Under the pieces are notes generated by a model. It did no database searches. It had not been told where the DNA came from and saw only the letters and a program-made list of their open reading frames with translations. Both the position numbers and the translations under genes were made by a program. From assembly GCA_016702505.1 (NCBI GenBank), contig JADJDU010000001.1, positions 248,001-312,000 on the forward strand: a stretch of DNA of 64,000 nt, read 5' to 3'. The stretch comes from Microthrixaceae bacterium. GTDB taxonomy: Bacteria; Actinomycetota; Acidimicrobiia; Acidimicrobiales; Iamiaceae. Positions 1 through 7,581 of the stretch are shown piece by piece (the stretch's first letter is position 1; each line of letters opens with the position of its first letter).

Positions 1-208
1 CGGATGTCGATCTTGAGGTTGGGGGGATGTCACGAGGAGGTCAGACCGCCCCCGACGCCCGAGGTTTCGCCTTACCCGTCGGTAGCTTGGAAAAGACCGC
101 CGGGTAACAACCCGGCCGACCGACGGTTCACCATGGTGGGCGGCCCGGCGGCTGAGCCCGTCGACCGCGACGTTGTAACGGTGGGACCGATGGGCGGTCT
201 GAGGACGG

Positions 209-640
209 GTGATCGACCTGTTGCCGCATAGGCCGCCGTTTCGCTTCCTGGACACCGTGGAGCGGTGCGAGCCAGGAAGGCACGCCGTGACCCGATGGCG
301 GATCGAAGGAGACGAGGCCTGGCTGGCCGGCCATTTTCCGGGTCGTCCAGTCGTGCCGGGGGTGCTCCAGGTCGAGGCGCTAGCTCAGACCGGAGCCTTG
401 GCAGTGCTGGCCGACCCGGCCCACGTCGGGCGATTGCCGCTGCTGGCCGGACTGGAGGACGTCAGGTTTCCCTCCATGGTCGAACCTGGAGATGAACTGC
501 TCCTGGAGGTGACGCTCGAGCGCATGGGTCCCCGGGGAGGTTGGGGGCATGGCACTGCTTCGAGAGCTGGCGTCACCACATGTCGGGCCCGCATGTTCTT
601 CGTGTTCGCTCCAGTAGCCGGCGACCGGATCCGGGCTTAG
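209..640 (+). CDS. FabZ-like 3-hydroxyacyl-ACP dehydratase (hotdog fold)
   Basis: Predicted (3R)-hydroxyacyl-ACP dehydratase of about 143 residues, the usual FabZ length, acting in the cytosol in fatty-acid elongation. The N-terminus has LPHRPPFRFLD, the FabZ substrate-tunnel start. Residues about 42-60 carry GHFPGRPVVPGVLQVEALAQ, with the catalytic His of HFPG and the catalytic Glu of EALAQ. The GTG start is chosen because GAGGA lies 4 nt upstream and the conserved sequence begins at once. It stands alone here: the next gene is convergent and a palindromic repeat follows the stop directly. Other FabZ-like hotdog enzymes such as (R)-specific hydratases cannot be excluded. The 208 bases before it show no convincing gene, only a short CCGGGT/ACCCGG hairpin near 100-120. 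Confidence 0.8.
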   Translation: MIDLLPHRPPFRFLDTVERCEPGRHAVTRWRIEGDEAWLAGHFPGRPVVPGVLQVEALAQTGALAVLADPAHVGRLPLLAGLEDVRFPSMVEPGDELLLEVTLERMGPRGGWGHGTASRAGVTTCRARMFFVFAPVAGDRIRA

Positions 641-748
641 GAGGCGAGCCGATAGGCGAGCCGACCCATAGGCACGGCATGGTTAAACCGAGGCGGAGCC
701 TCGGTCTGATCAACCTGGTTGCGACGACGACTGCACCTATCCGCTAGG
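640..748 (+). repeat. Dispersed intergenic palindromic repeat, family B, copy 1
   Basis: About 110 bp starting at the stop codon of the dehydratase gene. It holds the shared blocks GCGAGCCGACCCAT, CGGCATGG(T/C)TAAA and a perfect 7-bp hairpin CCGAGGC-GGA-GCCTCGG at 688-704 followed by TCTGATCA. The same unit recurs near 19935, 39268 and 53219, each time just after a stop codon. The hairpin could act as a transcription terminator between convergent genes, although no T-run follows. Confidence 0.8.
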
Positions 749-759
749 ACCCTTAGGAA

Positions 760-2193
760 TCAGCGGATGGGGATGAGCTGGAGCGAGTCGGTGGCCTGCC
801 CCGGATAGTCGCTCGATCCCGACAGGACGCACACCAGGTCACCTCGCCGGATGTCTCCGGCTTCACGGGCCACGTTCAGGACGTGGGTGATCACGTGATC
901 GTCGTGGTAGTCGACACCCAGCGGGTGAGGGATGGCCCCCCAGCTCAGCTTGATCTGGCGCAGGGCCTGGGTGTCGGAGCTGAACCCCAAGATCTTGGCC
1001 TGGGGCCGGAAGCGGGCGATGGCTCGCACCGTGAAACCGGTGCGGGTGATGCAGATGATGGCGCTTGCCTTCGACTCGCTGGCTGCGCGCCATGCCGCCA
1101 TCGTCATCGAGTTGGTGACGGTGTCGTCTATGGACGGCTGCATGGTGGTGGCCATGGCGTGGACCCGCGCCCCCCAAGCGTCGTAGTCGAACTCGTCGTC
1201 GGCTCGGGCCGCGATCCGGGCCATGGTGGCCACCGCGTTCACTGGATCATGACCGATGGCCGACTCGCCCGACAGCATCAGCGCGCTGGACCCGTCGAAC
1301 ACAGCATTGGCGATGTCGGATGCCTCGGCCCTGGTCGGCGAAGGAGCGGTGACCATTGACTCCAACATCTGGGTGGCGGTGATGGCTGGGCGGCCCAGGG
1401 CGATGCAGCGCTGGAGGATTCGCTTTTGGAGGTGCGGCAGCTCCTCGATGGGTAGCTCCGCCCCCAGGTCACCTCTGGCGATCATGACCGCACCGGAGGC
1501 TTCGATGATGCTGTCCAGGTTGTCCACCGCGGCCCGGGTCTCGATCTTGGCGATGACCAAGGGGCCGCGAGGGTGGGGCTCAACACCGACCCGGCGCACG
1601 TCGTGGGCCGACCGGACGAACGACAGGGCCACCATGTCGATCCCCTCTTCCACGAAGGCATCGAGCATGTGTAGATCTTCGGGGGTGGGTGACGGGATGC
1701 GTAGCCGATCCGAGGGGATGTGGACACCGGGCCGACCCTGGAGCAGACCGCCGTGGGTGACCCGGGCGACTAGGTGGTCGCTGGCCCGCTCGTCGACCAA
1801 GGCCATGACCCCGCCGTCGCCGAAGGTGACTCGGTCGCCGACGTGGAGGTCGGCCAGAAGGCCATCGTGATCGACTCGGATGGCAGCTTCGGTGGAGCCT
1901 TCGTTACCAGGGGTGAGACGGATCAGGTCTCCTTCATCGAGATCCAGACCGCCCTCGGGCATGGCGCCGGCTCGAACCTTGGGACCGGGCAGATCGACCA
2001 GGACACCCAGGGGTCGTCCGAGGGAAGCCTCGACGCGACGAACCCGCCGGAACTTCTCGATGGCCTCGTCGAGGGTGCCGTGGGCCAAGCCGATGCGGGC
2101 CACGTCCATCCCGGCTTCGGCCAAGTCCTTGATCATGGCCTCGGAGTCGGAGGCGGGACCGATGGTGGCGATGATCTTGGTGCGGCGGGCCAT
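760..2193 (-). CDS. pyk: Pyruvate kinase
   Basis: Pyruvate kinase, 477 residues: phosphoenolpyruvate + ADP to pyruvate + ATP, last step of glycolysis. Visible are the N-terminal KIIATIGPAS, the lysine of IAKIE, ARGDLGAELP and ITATQMLESM of the active site, and a full C-terminal allosteric domain. The cation site is unusual. The family motif R-x-N-F-S-H-G reads RIGLAHG here, so the K+-binding Asn and Ser are Gly35 and Ala37. Lys72 (GPKVR) replaces the Glu of K+-dependent enzymes. From the known K+-independent class this suggests activity without K+. The start ATG has a possible promoter close upstream (TTGGAA, 16 bp, GACACT, then 6 nt). Convergent with the FabZ-like gene. Confidence 0.95.
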   Translation of the reverse strand: MARRTKIIATIGPASDSEAMIKDLAEAGMDVARIGLAHGTLDEAIEKFRRVRRVEASLGRPLGVLVDLPGPKVRAGAMPEGGLDLDEGDLIRLTPGNEGSTEAAIRVDHDGLLADLHVGDRVTFGDGGVMALVDERASDHLVARVTHGGLLQGRPGVHIPSDRLRIPSPTPEDLHMLDAFVEEGIDMVALSFVRSAHDVRRVGVEPHPRGPLVIAKIETRAAVDNLDSIIEASGAVMIARGDLGAELPIEELPHLQKRILQRCIALGRPAITATQMLESMVTAPSPTRAEASDIANAVFDGSSALMLSGESAIGHDPVNAVATMARIAARADDEFDYDAWGARVHAMATTMQPSIDDTVTNSMTMAAWRAASESKASAIICITRTGFTVRAIARFRPQAKILGFSSDTQALRQIKLSWGAIPHPLGVDYHDDHVITHVLNVAREAGDIRRGDLVCVLSGSSDYPGQATDSLQLIPIR

Positions 2194-2199
2194 GGTTCC

Positions 2200-2227
2200 A
2201 GTGTCGCACCGTCAGGTGCGGTTCCAA
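2200..2227 (-). promoter_or_regulatory. Putative pyk promoter
   Basis: On the minus strand TTGGAA (2222-2227) and GACACT (2200-2205) are separated by 16 bp. Six nt then lead to the pyk ATG, so the transcript would have almost no leader. Confidence 0.4.
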
Positions 2228-2324
2228 CGAACCGGATTCGTCGAGGAGGTGGGCGGCGGGCGAACCCTCGGCGATCCTCGACTCCGAGGCGGGACCCGAC
2301 TCGGAGAACACCCCGCCTGCTCCC

Positions 2325-2330
2325 TAGCGT
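2325..2330 (+). promoter_or_regulatory. Putative -10 box, leaderless start
   Basis: TAGCGT lies 7 nt before the GTG at 2338. It belongs to the recurrent pattern of TANNNT just before start codons in this window and was used to choose that start. Confidence 0.45.
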
Positions 2331-2337
2331 TGGTCCC

Positions 2338-2799
2338 GTGAAACCTTCTGCTCAGGACCTGGGTCGGGCCGACCAACGCGAGGGTCGTGATGCTGACGCT
2401 TCGGACCGCTGGACCAGCCGGTTGGAACCGGCTTCGGTGGCGGTGTTCTGTGCCGTGACCCTGTTCATCTGGACCAACCGGATCTGGTTGGCGTGGACCA
2501 ACCCAGACGACACCGTGGCCGAGAAATTGATCTGGTCCACCCCGATAACCCTGTTCGTGTTGGCGGCGTTGGCGCTGGGGGCATACATGGTCACCGGTGG
2601 AGATCGCGAGGATGCTCGCTTCACCCTGGGTGTGACCGGGTTCGCGGCCGGGACCGTCATCTACTGGGTGGTGCGGATCGCCATCATCGTGACCGCCGAC
2701 CACCCCGTTGGGTTCAAGGTGGTGCACTCGGTCCTGGCCGTGGCATCGGTGGGCCTGGCGACGTGGGCCTGGCGGTCGGTTCGCCATCCAATGTCCTGA
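2338..2799 (+). CDS. Small integral membrane protein, unknown function
   Basis: Predicted 153-residue membrane protein with about four hydrophobic helices (roughly residues 33-52, 66-87, 95-115 and 125-145) after a charged, Asp/Arg-rich cytosolic N-terminus. Motifs such as LFIWTNRIWLAWTN and a helix followed by AGDREDARFT-like polar loops resemble small uncharacterised actinobacterial membrane proteins, but I do not recognise a named family. The reading frame is open much further upstream, across the end of the divergent pyk gene. The GTG at 2338 is preferred because a TAGCGT -10 box sits 7 nt before it. It is divergent from pyk, and the Nfu-like gene follows 85 nt later with its own promoter. 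No function is proposed. Confidence 0.65.
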   Translation: MKPSAQDLGRADQREGRDADASDRWTSRLEPASVAVFCAVTLFIWTNRIWLAWTNPDDTVAEKLIWSTPITLFVLAALALGAYMVTGGDREDARFTLGVTGFAAGTVIYWVVRIAIIVTADHPVGFKVVHSVLAVASVGLATWAWRSVRHPMS

Positions 2800-2869
2800 C
2801 CCTGGGGTGATCGGATAGCAGCATCGCCCGAAGCCATGGGTGGATGACTGGCGTTCAGGGGGTTGGAAC

Positions 2870-2875
2870 TACGAT
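2870..2875 (+). promoter_or_regulatory. Putative -10 box, leaderless start
   Basis: TACGAT ends 9 nt before the ATG at 2885. This supports 2885 over the upstream in-frame GTG at 2840 as the start of the Nfu-like gene. Confidence 0.5.
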
Positions 2876-2884
2876 CCCGAGACC

Positions 2885-3340
2885 ATGGGCCAGGTGATCG
2901 TCGTCAACGAGAAGCCATCGTCGAACCGCGGGGTCGTCCGCTTCGAGACCAACCGGATGCTCACCGGAACCGGTCACGAGCGCTATGCCCTGGACGAGGA
3001 GATCTGGGGCCAGCGCCCACCCGATGTCTTGGCCCGGCGTCTCTTCGCCAGCGGCCAGGTTCAGAACGTGCACGTCAACGGCAACATGGTCACCGTCGAT
3101 CTGGCCAAGGGGCACGACAGCCAGGGTCTCAAGGAGATCGTCGAGCTCCTCTACCTGTACTACGACGAGGAGAAGACGGCCGCCTACCTCGAGGCCGAGG
3201 CCGAGAAGGCGGCCAAGGCCGCAGCAGAGGCGGCTGAAGCTGAAGCCAAGGCCGCAGCAGAGGCGGCTGAAGCTGAAGCCAAGGCTGCAGCAGAAGCAGC
3301 CGCCGAGACGGCCTCGGATTCGACGGCCACGGAGGGCTGA
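2885..3340 (+). CDS. Nfu N-terminal-like (iron-sulfur scaffold type) protein with Ala/Glu-rich tail
   Basis: 151 residues. Residues about 10-90 resemble the Nfu/NifU N-terminal domain: VVRFETNRMLTG, then a P-x-x-LARRLF segment, VQNVHVNGNMVTVDLAKG and LKEIVELLYLYY. No C-x-x-C cluster-binding motif of the C-terminal Nfu domain is present, so if it helps iron-sulfur assembly it does so without that site. Residues about 97-140 form a highly charged Ala/Glu/Lys helix or coiled coil made of tandem 11-residue units encoded by 33-bp DNA repeats. The start ATG follows a TACGAT box by 9 nt. The cytochrome c gene begins 3 nt after the stop, so the two are probably co-transcribed. Family assignment is by pattern only. 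Confidence 0.6.
   Translation: MGQVIVVNEKPSSNRGVVRFETNRMLTGTGHERYALDEEIWGQRPPDVLARRLFASGQVQNVHVNGNMVTVDLAKGHDSQGLKEIVELLYLYYDEEKTAAYLEAEAEKAAKAAAEAAEAEAKAAAEAAEAEAKAAAEAAAETASDSTATEG
3218..3283 (+). repeat. 33-bp tandem repeat inside the Nfu-like gene
   Basis: Two identical 33-bp units (3218-3250 and 3251-3283) and a diverged third beginning at 3284. Each encodes AAAEAAEAEAK, so copy number changes would lengthen the helical tail without changing frame. Confidence 0.9.
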
Positions 3341-3343
3341 CCC

Positions 3344-3775
3344 TTGGAGCATCGCCGCATCCCCGTTCGATCTGGTCGGAAACGGGCGGCGGTGTTGCTC
3401 ACCGTCGCCGTGGCTCTTGGGGCTGGCGGCGTGCTGTCCGGCTGCGGAGACGACGCCCCAGCCAAGGTCGAGCTGAGCGCAGCGGGTCAACGAGGCAAGG
3501 CCGTGTCCGATGCTCAGGGGTGTCATTCGTGCCACACCATCGACGGACAGCGGAGTATGGGCCCTAGCTGGCAGGGGCTGGCCGGTTCCGAGGTGCAACT
3601 GGCAGACGGTGTCACCGTCACTGCCGACGAGGCCTATCTGGAGCGTGCCATCCGAGACCCTCGCTCTGAGGTGCGAGCCGGTTTCGAGAACCTGATGCCG
3701 GTGGCCTATGGCGATCTCACCGACGAAGAGCTGGCCGACCTCATCACCTACATCACCGAGGTCTCTGGGTCCTGA
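3344..3775 (+). CDS. Lipoprotein cytochrome c (class I, COX2-C-terminal-like)
   Basis: 143-residue exported c-type cytochrome. A basic N-terminus and a hydrophobic stretch end in a lipobox (LSGC, Cys about 34), so it should be lipid-anchored on the outer face of the membrane. The haem motif is CHSCH, followed by TIDGQRSMGPSWQGLAGSEV-type sequence and a C-terminal NLMP that supplies the axial Met. This layout matches the cytochrome domain fused to some cytochrome c oxidase subunit II proteins, here as a free protein, suggesting electron delivery to a terminal oxidase. The TTG start lies 3 nt after the upstream stop and suits translational coupling. Electron partner unknown. Confidence 0.85.
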   Translation: MEHRRIPVRSGRKRAAVLLTVAVALGAGGVLSGCGDDAPAKVELSAAGQRGKAVSDAQGCHSCHTIDGQRSMGPSWQGLAGSEVQLADGVTVTADEAYLERAIRDPRSEVRAGFENLMPVAYGDLTDEELADLITYITEVSGS

Positions 3776-3796
3776 TCTGGCTTCGGCCTTTATCCT

Positions 3797-3820
3797 GGAT
3801 CCGCCGAGAGGCAGTGCCTT
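3797..3820 (+). repeat. Dispersed repeat family A, short fragment
   Basis: GGATCCGCCGAGAGGCAGTGCCTT, split here as the block GGATCCGCCGA plus GAGGCAGTGCCTT, matches the first 24 bp of the longer family A copies at 9797, 21005 and 27777. It begins about 20 nt after the cytochrome c stop codon. Confidence 0.65.
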
Positions 3821-3852
3821 GGTCAGCCCTGGCAATTGATCTCAGGGATCAG

Positions 3853-3881
3853 TTGCAGGCATCGAACAAGTGTTCGATACT
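3853..3881 (+). promoter_or_regulatory. SOS promoter of imuA'-imuB with LexA box
   Basis: TTGCAG (3853-3858) and GATACT (3876-3881) are separated by exactly 17 bp. The palindrome TCGAACAAGTGTTCGA at 3862-3877 fits the actinobacterial LexA box TCGAAC-N4-GTTCGA perfectly. It fills the spacer and overlaps the -10, so LexA binding would block RNA polymerase. The imuA' ATG is 6 nt after the -10, implying a leaderless mRNA. Confidence 0.88.
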
Positions 3882-3887
3882 GGGTCC

Positions 3888-4679
3888 ATGGCCGTCGCAG
3901 CACCCGATCTTGCATCTCTGGCATTGCTGGGTCAGCGGGTCAGGCCGGTGGTGGGGGCCACAGAACGAATCCTGGCTGTACCCGATGCATTGGCCTCCCT
4001 GCTTCCCCACGGGGGGCTTCAGCGTGGCTCGCTGGTAGCCACCAGCGGTACTGCATCCTCTTCGCTGGCTCTGGCCCTAGTGGGTCCCACCACCACCTCT
4101 GGAGGGTGGGTGGCGGTGGTCGGTCTACCTCACCTGGGTTTGGTGGCGGCTGCTGAACTGGGTGTGGATCTGGAGAGGGTGCTCCTTGTCGATGAACCCG
4201 GTCCCGATCGGTGGGCGTCATCGGTGTCGGCCGTGCTCGACGCGGTAGAGGTGGTGTTGTGCCAGCCAGCGCGCCCGGTATCGGCCGGTGTCCACCGTCG
4301 GCTCAGCGCCCAGGCCCGTGACCGCGGCTCGGTGATGGTGCAGGTGGGGGGTTCTCAGGGGCGCTGGGCCTCCGCACCTGACTTGGTGTTGGAGGCGTCG
4401 GCGGCCCGGTGGCGTGGGGTGGGTCTGGGGCATGGTCATCTTCGAGGTCGACTGGCCCAGGTCTCGGTGACGGGCAGACGGGGGGCCGACCGTCCCCGTC
4501 GGGCCCATCTCTGGCTCCCGGCTCCCGGTGGGGGGGTGGCGGTGGTGGAGGACCCCGGTGCCGGCACTGGCACTGGCACTGGCACTGGCACTGGCACTGG
4601 CACTGGCATGGGCACTGGCACCGGTGCGGGCGTGGTGGGCAGGTCGGTGTGGGCCGACCACCTCGGAGCGGCAGGGTGA
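3888..4679 (+). CDS. imuA': ImuA'-like mutasome protein (RecA-fold)
   Basis: 263-residue RecA-related protein, partner of ImuB in damage-tolerant DNA synthesis. LPHGGLQRGSLVATSGTASSS resembles the degenerate P-loop region of actinobacterial ImuA', and VAVVGLPHLGLVAAAELGVDLERVLLVDEPG fits the following strand-helix-strand. The canonical GKT is missing, so ATP hydrolysis is doubtful. ATG 3888 is chosen over the GTG at 3870 because the latter lies inside the LexA box. The C-terminal part contains a Gly-Thr run encoded by a GGCACT tandem repeat. The gene overlaps imuB (GTGA), so the two are co-translated and SOS-induced. The usual third partner, DnaE2, is not in this window. Confidence 0.8.
   Translation: MAVAAPDLASLALLGQRVRPVVGATERILAVPDALASLLPHGGLQRGSLVATSGTASSSLALALVGPTTTSGGWVAVVGLPHLGLVAAAELGVDLERVLLVDEPGPDRWASSVSAVLDAVEVVLCQPARPVSAGVHRRLSAQARDRGSVMVQVGGSQGRWASAPDLVLEASAARWRGVGLGHGHLRGRLAQVSVTGRRGADRPRRAHLWLPAPGGGVAVVEDPGAGTGTGTGTGTGTGTGMGTGTGAGVVGRSVWADHLGAAG
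4563..4604 (+). repeat. GGCACT hexanucleotide tandem repeat in imuA'
   Basis: Seven perfect copies of GGCACT, then degenerate copies to about 4622. It encodes alternating Gly-Thr near the protein C-terminus, where length changes would stay in frame. Confidence 0.95.
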
Positions 4680-6319
4680 GCGGAGATCTTCCCACCCGGA
4701 CCGTGGTGGTCCACTGCCCGCACTGGCCGGTGGTAGCCGCGGCCCGAGGGAGCGACGGTGGCAAGACGCCCGGGAACGGCGCAGAGGCTTCCGAACCCGA
4801 GGCCATGGTGGTGGTTCGGGCCAATCGGGTGGTGGCCGCTTCGCCCGAGGCTCGTCGTGTCGGCGTAGAGGTGGGTATGCGGCGACGGGAGGCTCAACGT
4901 CGCTGCCCTCATGCAGATGTCGTGGGACACGATCCCGATCGTGACGCCCGGTGCTTCGAGCCGGTGGCTGCCGCATTCGACGTCCTCACCCCCGGGGTAG
5001 AGGTTTCGGTGCCGGGTACTTTGGCCTTCGCCACCCGGGGTCCGTCGCGCTACACGGGGGGAGACGAATCCCTGGCCGAGCGCACCGGTTGGATCGCCAC
5101 TGGAGCCACCGGGGGGGCCGAGGTGGGGGTCGGCGTCGCCGACGGTTCGTTCGCCGCCCTGCTGGCGGCCCGTCAGTCGATCCGCCAGGGCCAGCCGGTT
5201 GTGGTGGCCCCAGGAGAATCTCCGGGCTATCTGGCTTCGCTCCCGGTGGCTGCGCTCACCCGAGCGGCGTTGGACTTGGCGGTTCCGGTCGAGTTGACCG
5301 AACTGTTGGCGCGGCTCGGTCTGAAGACGATCGGTCAGGTAGCCCAGTTGGATGGGGCCGATCTGCTGGGTCGCTTCGGTGAGATGGGGGTCGTCGTCCA
5401 CCGTCTGGCCCGAGGGTTGGATGCCCGTCCCCTAGCTGCCCGTCGTCCCGCTCCGGAACTGAAGGTCAGCCGTGAGGTGGATCCGCCGGCCGACCAGGTC
5501 GACCGGGCTGCGTTCGTGGCCCGAGTGCTGGCCGGGGAGTTGCACGAGTCTCTTGAAGGTCGGGGACTGGCCTGTACCCGGGTGCTGGTGGAAGCCGAGA
5601 CCGATCACGGTGAGACCTTGGCCCGTCACTGGCGTCATGAGGGGGCCTTGACCCCGGCGGCCCTCACCGACCGGGTTCGCTGGCAGCTCGACGGTTGGCT
5701 CTCCGGTGGAGCTGCGGTGCGACCCACCGCCGGCATCGTTCGGATCACCTTGGTGCCCGTCGAGGTGGTGGCGGCCCGGGGTCGTCAGCTCGGTTTCTGG
5801 GGTGGAGAGACCTTGGTGGATGAGCGGATTCTGCGGGCGGTGGCCCGACTCCAGGGCACCTTGGGGGCCGGTTCGGTGCGGGTAGCTGAGATGCGTGGGG
5901 GGCGTGGCCCTGCGGATCGGGTGGTCCAGGTCCCGGTGGAGACGGTTGACCTCACTACCCACAGGCCCGCGGCCCGACTGGTCGAGGTGGACGGTCCCTG
6001 GCCGGGTCGGGTGCCCGATCCGGCCCCGGCTTCGGTACTGGAACCCCCTGAACCGGTGCAGGTGTTGGACGTTCACGGCCACCCGGTAGTGGTTACCGGT
6101 AGGGCCGAGGTCTCCTCTCCGCCGGTTCGGTTCTCCCGGCGTGGTCAGCCGGCGCGCAAGGTGGTGGGGTGGTGTGGGCCGTGGCCGGTGGAGGAGCGAT
6201 GGTGGGATCCAACCCGGCATCGTCGTCGGGCCCGGTTCCAATTGGTCGATGACACCGGTGATGCACACCTTTTGGCCGTCGAGTCGGGCCAATGGTGGTT
6301 GGAGGCCATATACGACTGA
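4676..6319 (+). CDS. imuB: ImuB-like Y-family polymerase homologue (catalytically inactive type)
   Basis: 547 residues, related to Y-family translesion polymerases (DinB) and acting as a scaffold in the ImuA'-ImuB-DnaE2 mutasome. Residues about 10-22 read VVVHCPHWPVVAA, where true polymerases have the first metal-binding Asp. Downstream come palm-like FEPVAAAFDVLTPGVEV, the helix-hairpin-helix LGLKTIGQVAQLDGADLLGRFG, and a little-finger region with LKVSREVDPP. The later part (PVRFSRRGQPARKV, QLVDDTGDAHLLAVESGQWWLEAIYD) is the typical ImuB tail. The GTG start overlaps the imuA' stop as GTGA and places the conserved sequence at the N-terminus. Regulated by the upstream LexA-box promoter. Confidence 0.88.
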   Translation: MSGDLPTRTVVVHCPHWPVVAAARGSDGGKTPGNGAEASEPEAMVVVRANRVVAASPEARRVGVEVGMRRREAQRRCPHADVVGHDPDRDARCFEPVAAAFDVLTPGVEVSVPGTLAFATRGPSRYTGGDESLAERTGWIATGATGGAEVGVGVADGSFAALLAARQSIRQGQPVVVAPGESPGYLASLPVAALTRAALDLAVPVELTELLARLGLKTIGQVAQLDGADLLGRFGEMGVVVHRLARGLDARPLAARRPAPELKVSREVDPPADQVDRAAFVARVLAGELHESLEGRGLACTRVLVEAETDHGETLARHWRHEGALTPAALTDRVRWQLDGWLSGGAAVRPTAGIVRITLVPVEVVAARGRQLGFWGGETLVDERILRAVARLQGTLGAGSVRVAEMRGGRGPADRVVQVPVETVDLTTHRPAARLVEVDGPWPGRVPDPAPASVLEPPEPVQVLDVHGHPVVVTGRAEVSSPPVRFSRRGQPARKVVGWCGPWPVEERWWDPTRHRRRARFQLVDDTGDAHLLAVESGQWWLEAIYD

Positions 6320-6400
6320 TCCGCGAGGTGAGTCGAGGCGGGTCGCCAGTCACCCCGGGTCGGATGAGTCGTGACCAGTCCAACGGGATGTGATCATTCG

Positions 6401-7435
6401 TCAGGTGTTCAGCGAAGGGAAGATCTTAGCCACCTTGGCAGTGAGGTAGTCCCCATAGGTGCCTCGGTACTCGTGGACGCTGGTCTCGTCCCAGCGGGTC
6501 AGGGCATCGTCGGTGGGGGGTTCGCCGTCCATGGGTAGGGGTGTCACCTCGGCATCCCAACTGGGATCGAAGAAGAACGGGAACGACAATCGATCGACAG
6601 CGGTGGCCAGAACACGGTGGGGCGTGGAGCGGTACCGGCCTCCGGTCATGCGGTCGAGCATGTCTCCGATGTTGCACACGAAGCTGTCCGGTCTGGGATC
6701 CACGTCCAGCCATCGTCCGTCCCGGCGGACCTGGAGACCGCCCGAACCGTCTTGGGCCAGCAGCGTGAGCAGTCCGTAGTCGGTGTGTTCGGCCACGCCC
6801 CAACGCGGGGAGGTGGCATCCGGGCCCACCGATGTGGGGGAGTCCACCGGAGCGGCAAGAGCGGGAGGGTAGTGGAAGATGCGGAACAACACCGTCGGGT
6901 CGGCGGTGAGGTTGGTTGCGAACCAGTTCGGTCCCAGCCCCAACGCCAGTGCCAGTCCGACCATGATCTGTTGGGCTAGGCCGGTCATGGCCGCCATCCA
7001 TTCCAAGACGATCGGCTTCAGGTCGGGCGGGTAGGCCGGGAACAGGTTGGGGCCGTGAAGCGCAGTACCGGCCCGCACCCGGGGATGGTCGAGATCGAGC
7101 TCGGCACCGAAGTAGAGGCCTTCCTTCAGGTCGGGCTGTCCAGAGGTGAGCTCTCCGCCCACGGGGAACCAGCCTCGCCATGCATTACCGGCTCGGGGCA
7201 TGGCCACGTCGGCCTTCACCGTGTCGGGGAGATCGAAGAAGGCCCGGGAGGCCCGGTCGAGACGGCGCTGGAGGTCAGGGATGACGCCGTGCCCGGTGAT
7301 CAAGAAGAATCCGTCACGACGGCAGGCTTCATCGATCTGGCGGGCGACCTCCATCTGGTCGGGGTCCGCAGGTGAGGTCAACGGGGGATCGCGTTTGGCG
7401 GTCAGGGCGGACACGTCGATCACCGGTAGCTGCAT
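6401..7435 (-). CDS. 2-oxoglutarate/Fe(II)-dependent dioxygenase, isopenicillin-N-synthase family
   Basis: 344-residue cytosolic non-haem iron oxygenase. The N-terminal DIOX_N-like domain has LPVIDVSAL and DGFFLITGHGV. The catalytic double-stranded beta-helix shows the iron triad His217-x-Asp219 (EHTDYG) and His273 (STPHRV), plus the co-substrate pair Arg282-x-Ser284 (RLSFPFFF). Length is normal for the family. Substrate cannot be read from sequence; relatives oxidise small metabolites, plant-hormone-like compounds or peptides. It is convergent with imuB and divergent from the YceI fusion gene, with no obvious operon partner. Confidence 0.88.
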   Translation of the reverse strand: MQLPVIDVSALTAKRDPPLTSPADPDQMEVARQIDEACRRDGFFLITGHGVIPDLQRRLDRASRAFFDLPDTVKADVAMPRAGNAWRGWFPVGGELTSGQPDLKEGLYFGAELDLDHPRVRAGTALHGPNLFPAYPPDLKPIVLEWMAAMTGLAQQIMVGLALALGLGPNWFATNLTADPTVLFRIFHYPPALAAPVDSPTSVGPDATSPRWGVAEHTDYGLLTLLAQDGSGGLQVRRDGRWLDVDPRPDSFVCNIGDMLDRMTGGRYRSTPHRVLATAVDRLSFPFFFDPSWDAEVTPLPMDGEPPTDDALTRWDETSVHEYRGTYGDYLTAKVAKIFPSLNT

Positions 7436-7581
7436 CGGTGTCGGTCTAGCGCCGTGGCCGGGGTCGGGCCCAGCGACCCGTCAGGAAGTCGCACGCAACA
7501 TGCAAATATCTGCCAGAATCCGGGGCGGCCCGCGTCAAAGGGGACGCGGGTCATCAGATCGCACGAGGGGTGTACGCGCAC

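Noticed and set aside
1774..2337. A long open frame extending the membrane-protein gene upstream across the pyk gene
   Set aside because: It lies antisense to conserved pyk codons and has no family features; the GTG at 2338 with its -10 box explains the real gene.
4218..5401. Long minus-strand open frames opposite imuA' and imuB
   Set aside because: Low-complexity His/Pro/Arg-rich translations typical of the antisense of GC-rich genes; the plus strand carries the conserved proteins.
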